The notes under the pieces are model-generated. The model worked only from the letters and a program-made list of their open reading frames with translations, searched no databases and was not told the DNA's origin. A program made the translations under genes and the position numbers. A DNA stretch of 64,000 nt from Williamsia sp. DF01-3 (GTDB taxonomy: Bacteria > Actinomycetota > Actinomycetes > Mycobacteriales > Mycobacteriaceae), in NCBI RefSeq assembly GCF_023051145.1, contig NZ_JALKFS010000005.1:4233733-4297732 (forward strand). Direction: 5' to 3'. This document shows positions 22,276 to 32,225 of the stretch, one piece after another (the first letter of the stretch is position 1; each line of letters starts with the position of its first letter).

Positions 22276-22902
22276 TCAGTTCGGTTGGTGGAAGGACTCC
22301 CCCAGCAGCCGAGCGAAGTTGGCGATTCCGGCTTCGTCATCGTCAACCGGCGATGGCGTCGTACGGGTGCCGCCCAACAGCGCCACCAGTTCTCCGGCGG
22401 CACGATCCACCCGGTCGGCAAGCGTGGCGGTGTCCCCGGAGGTACCCGCCCAATCCTCGGACGCGGCATATACGCCAGTCGGGACCACCACAGCGCGCAG
22501 ATACGAGAACATCGGCCGCACAGCGTGATCGAGCACCATCGAGTGTCGCGGGCTACCACCGGTGGCAGCGATGAGCACCGGCTTACCGGCAAAACTGTCC
22601 TTGTCGATGATGTCGAAGAACGACTTGAACAATCCGCTGTAGGACGCGTTGAACACCGGTGTTGCAGCGACGACGGCATCGGCTTCGACAACAGCCCTCA
22701 CCGCGGGATCCGCAGCACCCACCGGGAATCCGGCGATCATGCTCCGGGCGATGTCCACCGCGATCTCCCGCAGGTCGACCGTCTCGACGACAACCGAATC
22801 ACGTTGCGCCTGAACCGAAGCAGCGAGCCGGTCCGCGAGTAGCCGAGTCGACGACGGTTCACCGACACCGGCACTCACGACCACCACACGAGTCGGGTTC
22901 AT
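22276..22902 (-). CDS. NAD(P)H-dependent FMN reductase, CE1759 family
   Basis: 208 residues with a flavodoxin-like fold: N-terminal strand RVVVVSAGVGEPSSTRLL, then ADAVVAATPVFNASYSGLFKS, the flavin-binding loop of the NADPH-dependent FMN reductase superfamily, and AATGGSPRHS. The start overlaps the stop of the upstream luciferase-like gene (ATGA). This pairing of a reductase with a luciferase-like monooxygenase is a recognised two-gene unit first noted in Corynebacterium efficiens (CE1758/CE1759). The reductase should supply reduced FMN to its partner. Natural substrate unknown. Confidence 0.9.
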   Translation of the reverse strand: MNPTRVVVVSAGVGEPSSTRLLADRLAASVQAQRDSVVVETVDLREIAVDIARSMIAGFPVGAADPAVRAVVEADAVVAATPVFNASYSGLFKSFFDIIDKDSFAGKPVLIAATGGSPRHSMVLDHAVRPMFSYLRAVVVPTGVYAASEDWAGTSGDTATLADRVDRAAGELVALLGGTRTTPSPVDDDEAGIANFARLLGESFHQPN

Positions 22903-24017
22903 CGGCTGATCGCCTCCGCCTCGATTGTGTCACCCTCGGTGACCGCAGCGCTTCGTGCGGCTACCAGCGATGCGTGGGTGGGCGCGTCCGGAACGTCCGA
23001 AGGGCGCCCCTCGGCGAATCCCGCTCGCAGTTGCGGCAGTACCTCCCCGAGTTGATCGAGTTGTTCAAGAACGGTTTTCAGCGGCAGTCCTGCATGGTCG
23101 ACCAGGAACAGCTGGCGTTGGTAGTCGCCGAAGTGCTCACGGAAGCTCAGCGTCTTGTCCACGAACTGCTGTGGGCTGCCGACGGTGAGCGGCGTGTCCG
23201 CGGTGAACTCTTCGAGCGAGGGGCCGTGACCGTAGACCGGCGCGTTGTCGAAGTACGGCCGGAACTCGTTGACCGCATCCTGCGACTTGGGGCGGATGAA
23301 GAACTGCCCGCCGAGTCCCACGACGGCCTGGGACGCGGTGCCGTGACCGTAGTGCTCGTAGCGCTCACGGTAGAAACCGATCAGCTGCTGGAAGTGCTCC
23401 TTGGGCCAGAAGATGTGGTTGGCGAAGAAGCCGTCTCCGTAATAAGCGGCCTGCTCGGCGATCTCCGGGCTACGGATCGACCCGTGCCAGACGAATGGCG
23501 CGACGCCGTCGAGCGGTCGCGGCGTGGAGGTGAACGAGGTGAGCGGCGTACGGAACTTGCCCTGCCAGTCCACCACCTCTTCGGTCCAGAGTCGGTGCAG
23601 CAGATGGTAATTCTCGATTGCGAGCGGGATGCCCTGCCGGATGTCCTTGCCGAACCACGGATAGACCGGACCCGTGTTGCCGCGGCCCAGCATCAGATCG
23701 ACACGGCCGTCGGCCAGGTGCTGCAACATCGCGAAGTCCTCGGCGATCTTCACCGGGTCGTTGGTGGTGATCAGTGTGGTCGACGTCGACAGCTGCAGAG
23801 TCTTGGTCTGGGCTGCGATGTAACCGAGCATCGTCGTGGGAGACGAGGGCACAAACGGCTTGTTGTGGTGCTCACCGGTGGCGAAAACGTCGAGCCCGAC
23901 GTCTTCTGCCTTCTTGGCGATGGCGACCATCGCCTTGATCCGGTCGTTCTCGGTGGGTTCCACACCGGTGGTGGGGTCGACGGTGACATCGCCGACGGTG
24001 AAGATTCCGAACTGCAT
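22899..24017 (-). CDS. Luciferase-like (LLM class) flavin-dependent oxidoreductase, CE1758 family
   Basis: 372 residues from ATG at 24017, preceded by GAGGAGGT, which settles the start against the longer open frame. It has the TIM-barrel luciferase-like sequence features: N-terminal FGIFTVGD, FATGEHH near residue 50, LGRGNTGPVYPWFGK around 110, and the C-terminal region typical of the CE1758 subgroup. It uses reduced FMN and oxygen to oxidise an unknown substrate, with the coupled FMN reductase. Transcription is probably controlled by the TetR-like operator just upstream; no TetR gene is next to it. Confidence 0.92.
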   Translation of the reverse strand: MQFGIFTVGDVTVDPTTGVEPTENDRIKAMVAIAKKAEDVGLDVFATGEHHNKPFVPSSPTTMLGYIAAQTKTLQLSTSTTLITTNDPVKIAEDFAMLQHLADGRVDLMLGRGNTGPVYPWFGKDIRQGIPLAIENYHLLHRLWTEEVVDWQGKFRTPLTSFTSTPRPLDGVAPFVWHGSIRSPEIAEQAAYYGDGFFANHIFWPKEHFQQLIGFYRERYEHYGHGTASQAVVGLGGQFFIRPKSQDAVNEFRPYFDNAPVYGHGPSLEEFTADTPLTVGSPQQFVDKTLSFREHFGDYQRQLFLVDHAGLPLKTVLEQLDQLGEVLPQLRAGFAEGRPSDVPDAPTHASLVAARSAAVTEGDTIEAEAISR

Positions 24018-24045
24018 GGCTACCTCCTCGGTAGAAGCTACGATC

Positions 24046-24067
24046 ATAATAACCGGACCGTGGTCCG
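24046..24067 (-). promoter_or_regulatory. Promoter -10 and TetR-type operator of the LLM/FMN reductase operon
   Basis: Palindrome CGGACC-GT-GGTCCG at 24054-24067, the classic shape of a TetR-family operator. Directly downstream on the minus strand is TATTAT (24051-24046), a good -10 box, about 30 bases before the start codon. A bound repressor would cover the -35/-10 spacer. Confidence 0.7.
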
Positions 24068-24105
24068 AATTATTTCGTCGCGCCGACGAGGCTGTCGAGC
24101 GGTTG

Positions 24106-24396
24106 TCACAGAACGACCGGGACCCAGAAGCCGAAGAACCAGAAGCCCCAACCACGCTTGTACCGGTCGTAGCCTGGGGTGACCTCCTGCCCGCGGAAGG
24201 TGAATGTCGCAAGATCCGGGCGTTTGACCGCGCCCGGGGACGATGAGGTCGTCCGGGTGGGGCCCTCCTGCGTCGTTGTTGATGATGTCGCCGCCGGCGC
24301 TGCAGTCGCCTCGGCCACTGCCCCACCGACTCCCAGCGAAGCCAGGCCGATTGCCCCCGTTGCGACCGTCCGCGTGAACGCCTTCTTGACCTGCAT
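24106..24396 (-). CDS. Small exported protein with an aromatic C-terminus
   Basis: 96 residues from ATG at 24396, preceded by GGGAGG; a longer open frame upstream lacks support. Residues 1-33 look like a Sec signal peptide (KK, hydrophobic core, AxA). A Ser/Thr-rich linker follows, and the last 20 residues are dominated by Trp, Phe, Gly and Tyr (YDRYKRGWGFWFFGFW). I do not recognise the family. The tail could insert in the membrane or bind envelope glycans or lipids. It is divergent from the C39-like peptidase gene, 196 bases apart. Confidence 0.75.
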   Translation of the reverse strand: MQVKKAFTRTVATGAIGLASLGVGGAVAEATAAPAATSSTTTQEGPTRTTSSSPGAVKRPDLATFTFRGQEVTPGYDRYKRGWGFWFFGFWVPVVL

Positions 24397-24592
24397 GTTG
24401 TCCTCCCTTTCTGAAGCCCGACCTGGTTCTGCCGAGGCCGACTCCTCACAAGGTAGAAACGCGAACTCGTAGAACTCTGGCACCTGGCTGTGAGCTTCCT
24501 GGACGCCCGACGTTCCGGGTTCGCTCATCACGGGAACATTCGAGCCCTGACGCCGATCCAATCGACATCGGATCTGATCGAAGGGAACAGCC

Positions 24593-25444
24593 ATGGGTGA
24601 AGGCGATGCCGAATACAGCGCGCAGGGCAGCTCGACAGCGTCGGCGTCCGACGACACCGGCACACTCGATGAACTCGAGTCGGTGCTGACAGAACTGTGG
24701 CCCGATCAGGATGCGGCTCCGCCGGACGAGCCCGCGGAACCGTCTGACGGGGTCGGCGGCGGCGACGCGGACGAATACTCCGAACACTGGTTCCAGCAAG
24801 CCGTGAACGGCACCTGCGTGCCGGCGAGTGTCGCCCAGATCGTTGCGGAATACAGCGGCGAAGACATCCAGAGCGAAGAAGCCTTTGTCGAGATGGCCCA
24901 GGACAACGGCTACTTCCTCGACGGCGAGATCGAGAACGGCATGCCCATCTACGCTGCGGCGGACCTGCTCGAACAGAACGGGATCCCGGCCACCGTCGAG
25001 ACCGGCACGATGGACGACCTCGCGACCGCCTTGGAGGAAGGGCGCGGCGTCATGCTGTACGTCGACTCCGGGGAGTACTGGGATCCGGAGCAGGAGGAGC
25101 GCGACGAAGCCATGGGTCGCGACCAGGGAGGCGATCACTGTGTGGTGATCAGCGAGATCGACACCGACAAAGGTGTGGTCTACCTCAGCGACCCAGGGCA
25201 TCCCGACGGCGACCGCATGGAAGTCCCACTCGACGAATTCGAGGAGGCATGGGGCGAAGCCGACAACACGATGATCGTGTGCGACGAACCCTCACCCAAT
25301 GCCGGTGTGTCCGAGGACGACCCCACACGGGATCCGCTTCTCGACGACCTCGATGCCGACGAGACACCTGGGCTCTCCAACGTCATCGACTGGCTCACCG
25401 ATCGCCCGTGGAACCTGCTGCCGGTGGTGATCGGCGGCAAGTAG
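24593..25444 (+). CDS. C39-like cysteine peptidase domain protein
   Basis: 283 residues from ATG at 24593 with AAGGGA upstream. After an acidic, low-complexity N-terminus (about 60 residues, no signal peptide) comes a papain-like fold of the Peptidase_C39_2 type: Cys75 in NGTCVPAS, His182 in GGDHCVV and Asp200 in LSDPGHP. The protein is strikingly acidic throughout. Such domains cut peptides, often at double-Gly leaders, but stand-alone actinobacterial versions are mostly uncharacterised. No ABC transporter is fused or adjacent. The N-terminal part may be a regulatory or targeting segment. Confidence 0.85.
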   Translation: MGEGDAEYSAQGSSTASASDDTGTLDELESVLTELWPDQDAAPPDEPAEPSDGVGGGDADEYSEHWFQQAVNGTCVPASVAQIVAEYSGEDIQSEEAFVEMAQDNGYFLDGEIENGMPIYAAADLLEQNGIPATVETGTMDDLATALEEGRGVMLYVDSGEYWDPEQEERDEAMGRDQGGDHCVVISEIDTDKGVVYLSDPGHPDGDRMEVPLDEFEEAWGEADNTMIVCDEPSPNAGVSEDDPTRDPLLDDLDADETPGLSNVIDWLTDRPWNLLPVVIGGK

Positions 25445-25460
25445 CCCACGCCCGCCACCA

Positions 25461-25525
25461 ACAACGTCCCCGTCGACATGTACGGAGGGCACTACTCCCC
25501 CGGCACACGGTCACGGGGACGTTGT
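25461..25525 (+). repeat. Long-range inverted repeat after the C39 gene
   Basis: Perfect 13-base arms (25461-25473 ACAACGTCCCCGT; 25513-25525) around a 39-base interior that can itself form a small GGAG/CTCC hairpin. It lies 16 bases after the C39 stop and just before the S10 terminator; it may end C39 transcription or act as a processing site. Confidence 0.6.
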
Positions 25526-25540
25526 CGGTGCACAGCAACC

Positions 25541-25576
25541 AAAGCGGCCCGCCCCAACAAAGGGACGGGCCGCTTT
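25541..25576 (-). terminator. Terminator of the S10 operon (possibly bidirectional)
   Basis: 11-base-pair stem AAAGCGGCCCG/CGGGCCGCTTT with A-rich and T-rich ends, 16 bases after the rpsQ stop, between convergent genes. It separates the S10 operon from whatever follows; the spc operon does not start here, as in mycobacteria. Confidence 0.85.
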
Positions 25577-25592
25577 CGTGAAACTGGTTGGC

Positions 25593-25886
25593 TTACTTGG
25601 CCTTCTCGAGGACCTCGACCAGACGCCAGCGCTTGGTGGCACTGGTCGGGCGGGTCTCCATCAGGCGAACGCGGTCGCCGATGCCGGCGGTCTCGTTCTC
25701 GTCGTGAGCCTTGACCTTGCTGGTGGTGCGGATGATCTTGCCGTAAAGCGGGTGCATCACACGATCTTCCAGCTCGACCACGATGGTCTTCTGCATCTTG
25801 TCCGAGACGACGTACCCGATCCGCTCTTTGCGGCGTGCACGCTCCTCGGTGGTGGACGTTTCAGTCACTTTTTGGTCCTCGCTCAT
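25593..25886 (-). CDS. rpsQ: 30S ribosomal protein S17
   Basis: 97 residues; conserved S17 core from [17 protein letters not shown] to [10 protein letters not shown]. Binds the 5' domain of 16S rRNA early in assembly. Last gene of the S10 operon; its start overlaps the rpmC stop by 4 bases. An extra 16 or so N-terminal residues rich in Glu/Thr are usual in actinobacteria. Confidence 0.98.
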   Translation of the reverse strand: MSEDQKVTETSTTEERARRKERIGYVVSDKMQKTIVVELEDRVMHPLYGKIIRTTSKVKAHDENETAGIGDRVRLMETRPTSATKRWRLVEVLEKAK

Positions 25887-26125
25887 GCGTCGTCACCGCT
25901 CTCGGCTTCGGGTCCTGAGGCCAGGCCGAGCTCGCGCTCCCGCATGACGGTGTACACGCGCGCGATCTCGCGACGCACGGTACGCAGCCGGCGGTTGTTG
26001 TCGAGCTGACCGGTGGCCATCTGGAACCGAAGGTTGAACAGCTCTTCCTTCGACTCACGCAAACGTTCGACCAGTTCTTCGTCACTGAGCTCGCGGAGCT
26101 CGGCGGCGGCGATTCCGACAGACAT
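25883..26125 (-). CDS. rpmC: 50S ribosomal protein L29
   Basis: 80 residues with the L29 helical hairpin: [14 protein letters not shown], then [11 protein letters not shown] and [14 protein letters not shown]. Sits near the polypeptide exit tunnel. Overlaps rpsQ by 4 bases and shares one base with the rplP stop. Confidence 0.98.
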   Translation of the reverse strand: MSVGIAAAELRELSDEELVERLRESKEELFNLRFQMATGQLDNNRRLRTVRREIARVYTVMRERELGLASGPEAESGDDA

Positions 26126-26541
26126 CAGAACTGCTCCTCCCTGGTCACGATGCGGGTCTTGATCGGGAGCTTGTGCTGCGCGCGACGCAGGGCCTCGCGA
26201 GCGGTCTCCTCATTGGGGTAGCTCATCTCGAACAGCACGCGACCCGGCTTGACCGGCGCGACCCACCACTCGGGCGAACCCTTACCGGAACCCATGCGGG
26301 TCTCGGCAGGCTTCTTCGTCAACGGGCGGTCGGGGAAGATGTTGATCCACACCTTGCCGCCACGCTTGATGTGCCGGTTGATTGCGATACGAGCTGACTC
26401 GATCTGACGGTTGGTGATGTACGCGCTCTCCAGTGCCTGGATGCCGTAGTCACCGAACGTCACCTTGGTGCCGCCCTTGGCCTGACCTTTCAGGCTGGGG
26501 TGGTGCTGCTTGCGGTGTTTGACCCGACGAGGGATCAACAT
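26125..26541 (-). CDS. rplP: 50S ribosomal protein L16
   Basis: 138 residues, standard length. Begins [15 protein letters not shown] and carries [11 protein letters not shown] near the end, both diagnostic of L16. Contacts 23S rRNA close to the A-site tRNA. Confidence 0.98.
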   Translation of the reverse strand: MLIPRRVKHRKQHHPSLKGQAKGGTKVTFGDYGIQALESAYITNRQIESARIAINRHIKRGGKVWINIFPDRPLTKKPAETRMGSGKGSPEWWVAPVKPGRVLFEMSYPNEETAREALRRAQHKLPIKTRIVTREEQF

Positions 26542-26544
26542 GCC

Positions 26545-27785
<1,241 letters not shown>

Positions 27786-28067
27786 CTACCGACGCTTCGC
27801 TTTCCGGTCGTCTTTGATGTGTCCCTTGAAGGTGCGCGTCGGCGCGAACTCGCCGAGCTTGTGACCGACCATGGACTCCGAGACGAACACCGGCACATGC
27901 TTGCGGCCGTCGTGGACGGCGAAGGTGTGACCGATGAAGTCCGGAATGATGGTGGACCGACGGGACCAGGTCTTGATGACCTGCTTGGTGCCCTTTTCGT
28001 TCTGAACGTCGACCTTGCTCAACAGGTGGTCGTCGACGAAGGGGCCCTTCTTGAGGCTGCGTGGCAT
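27786..28067 (-). CDS. rpsS: 30S ribosomal protein S19
   Basis: 93 residues; begins [16 protein letters not shown] and contains [17 protein letters not shown], diagnostic of S19. Located in the 30S head near the A-site tRNA. It abuts rplV without a gap. Confidence 0.98.
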   Translation of the reverse strand: MPRSLKKGPFVDDHLLSKVDVQNEKGTKQVIKTWSRRSTIIPDFIGHTFAVHDGRKHVPVFVSESMVGHKLGEFAPTRTFKGHIKDDRKAKRR

Positions 28068-28084
28068 TCTCTAACTCCCTCCTG

Positions 28085-28921
28085 TTATCGCTTGTTCTTG
28101 CCGGTGCGCCGGCGACGGACGATCAGCTTGTCGCTGGCCTTGTTCTTGCGGGTACGGCCCTCGGGCTTACCCCACGGGCTGACCGGGTGGCGACCACCGG
28201 AGGTCTTGCCCTCGCCGCCACCGTGCGGGTGGTCGACCGGGTTCATCACGACACCACGGACGGTCGGGCGCTTGCCCTTCCAACGCATACGGCCGGCCTT
28301 GCCCCAGTTGATGTTGCTCTGCTCGGCGTTGCCGACCTCGCCGACGGTGGCGCGGCAGCGCACGTCGACACGACGGATTTCACCGGAAGGCATACGCAGC
28401 GTGGCGTAGGGGCCTTCCTTACCGAGCAACTGGATCGAGGCACCGGCGCTACGAGCCATCTTGGCGCCGCCACCGGGACGCAGCTCCACAGCGTGGATCT
28501 GGGTACCGGTCGGGATGTTGCGCATCGGGAGGTTGTTGCCCGGCTTGATGTCGGCGGTCGGACCGCTTTCCACCACGTCGTGCTGCTTGAGTCCCTTGGG
28601 CGCGATGATGTACCGCTTCTCACCGTCGACGTAGTGCAGCAACGCGATCCGCGCAGTGCGGTTCGGGTCGTACTCGATGTGAGCGACCTTGGCGTTGATG
28701 CCGTCCTTGTCGTGGCGACGGAAGTCGATCAGACGGTAGGCACGCTTGTGGCCACCACCCTTGTGACGGGTTGTGATGCGGCCGTGGGCGTTTCGTCCAC
28801 CGCGACCATGCAGCGGACGAACCAGCGACTTCTCCGGGGTGTCACGAGTGACTTCGGAGAAGTCCGCGCCGGAAGCGCCACGACGACCGGGGGTCGTCGG
28901 CTTGTACTTACGAATAGCCAT
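28085..28921 (-). CDS. rplB: 50S ribosomal protein L2
   Basis: 278 residues, typical. Contains [14 protein letters not shown], the conserved peptidyl-transferase loop with its essential His, and the N-terminal [19 protein letters not shown]. Needed for subunit association and peptide-bond formation. Confidence 0.98.
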   Translation of the reverse strand: MAIRKYKPTTPGRRGASGADFSEVTRDTPEKSLVRPLHGRGGRNAHGRITTRHKGGGHKRAYRLIDFRRHDKDGINAKVAHIEYDPNRTARIALLHYVDGEKRYIIAPKGLKQHDVVESGPTADIKPGNNLPMRNIPTGTQIHAVELRPGGGAKMARSAGASIQLLGKEGPYATLRMPSGEIRRVDVRCRATVGEVGNAEQSNINWGKAGRMRWKGKRPTVRGVVMNPVDHPHGGGEGKTSGGRHPVSPWGKPEGRTRKNKASDKLIVRRRRTGKNKR

Positions 28922-28964
28922 GAGTCTTCTTGTCCTCTACTTCTTCGGTGGAGTCCGAGCGGCG

Positions 28965-29270
28965 TCAGCCGACCGGGCCTCCGAAGATCTCGATGGGCTT
29001 GCTGTCTGCGGTCAGTGTCACGATCGCGCGCTTGGTGTCCTTGCGCTTGCCGTAGCCGAAGCGGGTGCGCTTGCGCTTGCCCTGACGGTTGGCGGTGTTC
29101 ACGCTCGAGACCTGCACGCCGAAGATCTCTTCGATGGCGATCTTGATCTGGGTCTTGTTCGACTCCGGATGCACGAAGAACGTGTACACGTTGTCCTCGA
29201 TCAGTCCGTAGGACTTCTCGGAGATGACCGGCGCCAGGATGATGTCGCGGGGGTTTGCCTGAACTGTCAT
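28965..29270 (-). CDS. rplW: 50S ribosomal protein L23
   Basis: 101 residues; contains [13 protein letters not shown] and the RNA-binding loop segment [15 protein letters not shown]. Docking site for trigger factor and signal recognition particle at the exit tunnel. About 43 bases separate it from rplB. Confidence 0.98.
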   Translation of the reverse strand: MTVQANPRDIILAPVISEKSYGLIEDNVYTFFVHPESNKTQIKIAIEEIFGVQVSSVNTANRQGKRKRTRFGYGKRKDTKRAIVTLTADSKPIEIFGGPVG

Positions 29271-29275
29271 GTTTC

Positions 29276-29947
29276 TCAGGCCTCCTTCTCATCTTTTTTG
29301 GCGCCGTCGATGAAGACGCCGAGTGCCTCACGGCTGAACACGACCTCGTCGGCATCGAGCACGTCGTAGGTGTTCAGCTGGTCGGGTGCGATGGGCAGAA
29401 CGTGCTGCAGGTTCTGCACGCTCTTCCATGCGGCGACGTCTTCACGTCCGACGACCAGCAGGAACTTACGACGATCGGACAGCTCTTCGAGGAACTGACG
29501 AGCCGACTTGGTGGACGGGGCCTGCCCGGAAACCAGTTCGGTGATCACGTGGATGCGGTCGTTGCGGGCCCGGTCGGAGAGGGCACCGCGCAGGGCGGCT
29601 GCCTTCATCTTCTTGGGGGTGCGCTGGCTGTAGTCGCGCGGCTGTGGGCCGTGGACGGTGCCACCACCGGTGAACTGCGGGGCGCGGGTCGAGCCCTGGC
29701 GGGCGCGACCGGTTCCCTTCTGGCGGTACGGCTTTGCGCCGCCACCGCGGACCTGGGCCCGCGTCTTGGTGGCGTGGGTGCCCTGGCGTGCGGCACCCTG
29801 CTGCGCGATGACGACCTGGTGCATCAGCGAGATGTTCGCCGGTGCGTCGAAGATCTCGGCAGGCAGCTCGACGGTTCCGTCGGTCTTGCCGCCGAAGCTC
29901 TTCACGTCGACCGTGCGGGTCTGCTGCTTCTCAGTGTTGACGCTCAC
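29276..29947 (-). CDS. rplD: 50S ribosomal protein L4
   Basis: 223 residues; the tunnel-extension segment [20 protein letters not shown] is the L4 signature. In enterobacteria L4 also represses its own S10 operon through the mRNA leader; whether that applies here is unknown, but the leader region upstream of rpsJ is structured. Confidence 0.98.
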   Translation of the reverse strand: MSVNTEKQQTRTVDVKSFGGKTDGTVELPAEIFDAPANISLMHQVVIAQQGAARQGTHATKTRAQVRGGGAKPYRQKGTGRARQGSTRAPQFTGGGTVHGPQPRDYSQRTPKKMKAAALRGALSDRARNDRIHVITELVSGQAPSTKSARQFLEELSDRRKFLLVVGREDVAAWKSVQNLQHVLPIAPDQLNTYDVLDADEVVFSREALGVFIDGAKKDEKEA

Positions 29948-29950
29948 TGG

Positions 29951-30601
29951 CTATGCACCACCCTTCATTGCGTCGCGAACGATGACAACCGCGCCCTTGC
30001 GACCGGGGATTGCTCCCTTGATCAGCAGGAGGCCCGATTCGGCGTCCACCTTGTGGACCTTCAGGTTCTGCGTGGTGACCTTGTCGTTGCCCATCCGTCC
30101 GGCCATCCGCATGCCCTTGAACACGCGACCGGGGGTGGCGCAGCCACCGATGGAACCGGGAGCGCGGTGCACGCGGTGCACGCCGTGGCTGGCGCCCAGG
30201 CCCTTGAAGCCGTGGCGCTTCATGACACCGGCGAAGCCCTTGCCCTTGGAGGTCCCGGTCACGTCGACCAGTGCTCCGTCGGCGAAGATCTCGGCGGTCA
30301 GTTCCTGTCCGACGGTGTAGTCGGACACGTCGTGGACGCGGATCTCGGTCAGGTGCCTGCGCGGGGTGACCCCGGCCTTGGCGAACTGACCGGCGACAGG
30401 CTTGGTGACCTTGCGCGGGTCGATGGCACCGTAGGCGAGCTGCACGGCGGTGTAACCGTCGGTCTCTTCGGTGCGGATCTGGGTGACCACGTTGGGTCCG
30501 GCCTTGACGACGGTCACCGGGATCACCCGGTTGTCTTCGTCGAAGACCTGGGTCATCCCGAGCTTCGTGCCCAGGATTCCCTTCACATTTCTTTGAGTCA
30601 T
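29951..30601 (-). CDS. rplC: 50S ribosomal protein L3
   Basis: 216 residues from ATG at 30601 ([16 protein letters not shown], the conserved L3 start) with GGCGGGAA upstream. A GTG at 30622 overlapping the rpsJ stop would add seven residues and is a weaker choice. Contains the L3 loop [15 protein letters not shown] near the peptidyl-transferase centre. Confidence 0.96.
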   Translation of the reverse strand: MTQRNVKGILGTKLGMTQVFDEDNRVIPVTVVKAGPNVVTQIRTEETDGYTAVQLAYGAIDPRKVTKPVAGQFAKAGVTPRRHLTEIRVHDVSDYTVGQELTAEIFADGALVDVTGTSKGKGFAGVMKRHGFKGLGASHGVHRVHRAPGSIGGCATPGRVFKGMRMAGRMGNDKVTTQNLKVHKVDAESGLLLIKGAIPGRKGAVVIVRDAMKGGA

Positions 30602-30618
30602 CTGATGATTCCCGCCAC

Positions 30619-30924
30619 TCACTGGATGTTGACGTCGACGCTCGCCGGCAGATCGATGCGCATCAAGGCGTCAACGGTCTTCGGCGTCGGGTCGAGGATG
30701 TCGATCAGTCGCTTGTGTGTACGCATCTCGAAATGCTCGCGCGAGTCCTTGTACTTGTGCGGCGAGCGGATGACGCAATACACGTTCTTTTCGGTGGGCA
30801 ACGGCACAGGGCCGACCACACGTGCACCCGTACGGGTCACGGTCTCCACGATCTTGCGCGCCGACGCGTCGATCGCCTCATGGTCGTAGGCCTTGAGCCG
30901 GATGCGGATCTTTTGTCCCGCCAC
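30619..30924 (-). CDS. rpsJ: 30S ribosomal protein S10
   Basis: 101 residues, the exact family length, from GTG at 30924 ([19 protein letters not shown]) with GGAAGAGGA upstream; a longer frame to 30966 was rejected. First gene of the operon. S10 also acts as NusE in transcription antitermination. Contains VGPVPLPT and THKRLIDI, both conserved. Confidence 0.98.
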   Translation of the reverse strand: MAGQKIRIRLKAYDHEAIDASARKIVETVTRTGARVVGPVPLPTEKNVYCVIRSPHKYKDSREHFEMRTHKRLIDILDPTPKTVDALMRIDLPASVDVNIQ

Positions 30925-31481
30925 GCTGTGTCCTCTTCCGTCAATTTCGGCTGCACAGATGAACACCTCGAACGACGCAACTGTGTAGTCGCATCCCCGT
31001 GACCAGAACCTTGCGGTGGTGATCGACGCTGTTCATCTGTCGTTGTTCAGTGCCTGCTTCCGCAGGCCCGTCCGGTCCACGCAGTCGGGCGTGTCGCAAT
31101 CGCTACACATACCTCTGCGCATGCGCAGAACCCGTGGTGCCGGTGTGCGTCCAGGTGGACGCGGGTCGTACTTGCTTGTTGTGCACCACAACGGAAGCTC
31201 GAACCAGTTCGTGACCGCTTAGTTCGTCCGGTGATGCTCTCTGATCGACGGGGGCCTGCCACCTGGTCTGGACGTTCGCACGCTCAGACGACAGACATAC
31301 AGGGCCGCGCTGCCGATCAAGGCAACCCGACAAGTATGCAATAGATCCGGCCCAGGTCCAAATTGCCCCGGCCCAGGTCACGACCCTGCCGTCACGACCG
31401 CGCATTCTCCGCACAAAACCTTCGCAGACTCTTCACAACATCTGCGCAGGGTGCGGACATCGGAGCACTACCGTCGCAGTC
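30925..31481 (-). promoter_or_regulatory. Structured upstream/leader region of the S10 operon (no gene)
   Basis: About 550 bases without a supported gene between rpsJ and the divergent response-regulator gene. It holds an 11-base inverted repeat 30955-30965/31030-31040 (ACAGATGAACA and its complement, 64 bases apart), a hairpin GCCTGC-TTCC-GCAGGC at 31052-31067, a perfect 16-base palindrome at 31114-31129 and an inverted repeat GTTGTG-CAC-CACAAC at 31178-31192. I could not fix a promoter for either direction. The structures closest to rpsJ probably lie in its mRNA leader. Confidence 0.5.
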
Positions 31482-32225
31482 ATGACCCCACACCCGCAGA
31501 CGCCATCGGTGCTGGTCGTCGACGACGAGCCACTGATCCGTCAGTCGATCGCGGACCGCCTTGGCGCGGAGGGCTTCGCGGTGATCACGGCCGACACGGG
31601 GCCTGCTGCGATCGACGCTCATCGCAGCACCGATCCGGATGCGGTGATCCTCGATCTGATGCTTCCGGGGATGGACGGCCTCGAGGTCTGCCGGCGCATC
31701 CAGGCACATTCGGCGACCCCGGTACTGATGCTCACCGCCCGCTCCGGCGAGACCGACCTCGTCATCGGACTGGGAGTGGGCGCCGACGACTACCTGGCCA
31801 AGCCGTTCTCGATGCGCGAGCTCGTGGCGCGCACCCGCGCCCTGCTCCGACGTGCCGAACGCTACGGCCCGTTCACCGACTCTGCCGCCGAGCCCGCGGC
31901 GGCAGATCCGGCCGACGAGGTGAGAGACGGTCTGCGCATCGATGAGGCCGCCCGGCAGGTGACGGTCGAAGGGCAAGAGGTACATCTCACCCGCACCGAG
32001 TTCGACCTCCTGGCGTTCCTGCTCCGCCACCCCGGCGCCGTGCTCAGTCGTGAACAGTTGCTCGACGCGGTCTGGCACTGGCCCGCCGCCGGAGAGACCC
32101 GCACGGTCGACAGCCACATCCGTTCCCTCCGCAAGAAGGTGGGTTCGTCTCGGATACGGACCGTGCACGGCATCGGCTACGCGCTCGAGGTCCGCGCGGT
32201 GTCGGGAACCGAGGGATCGCCGTGA
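31482..32225 (+). CDS. Two-component response regulator, OmpR/PhoB family
   Basis: 247 residues. Receiver domain (about 8-125) with acidic pair DD at 14-15, phospho-acceptor Asp58 in ILDLMLPG and Lys107 in YLAKPFS. DNA-binding winged helix in the C-terminal 100 residues (LTRTEFDLLAFLLRHPG, then TVDSHIRSLRKKV). Its stop overlaps the histidine kinase start (GTGA). The linker between domains is Ala/Pro-rich. Input signal and targets unknown; the DUF4173-like gene downstream may be one target. Confidence 0.95.
   Translation: MTPHPQTPSVLVVDDEPLIRQSIADRLGAEGFAVITADTGPAAIDAHRSTDPDAVILDLMLPGMDGLEVCRRIQAHSATPVLMLTARSGETDLVIGLGVGADDYLAKPFSMRELVARTRALLRRAERYGPFTDSAAEPAAADPADEVRDGLRIDEAARQVTVEGQEVHLTRTEFDLLAFLLRHPGAVLSREQLLDAVWHWPAAGETRTVDSHIRSLRKKVGSSRIRTVHGIGYALEVRAVSGTEGSP

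Noticed and set aside
22659-24182. 507-residue open frame on the plus strand
   Set aside because: Antisense shadow of the FMN reductase and luciferase-like genes; long opposite-strand frames are usual at this GC.
24397-24663. N-terminal extension of the small exported protein
   Set aside because: It would hide the signal peptide internally; ATG 24396 has a clear ribosome site.
29255-30889. 544-residue open frame on the plus strand
   Set aside because: Antisense to rplD, rplC and rpsJ; no family features and no ribosome site.
30925-31481. tRNA or other RNA gene in the long gap before rpsJ
   Set aside because: No cloverleaf or conserved RNA motif seen; only the inverted repeats reported.
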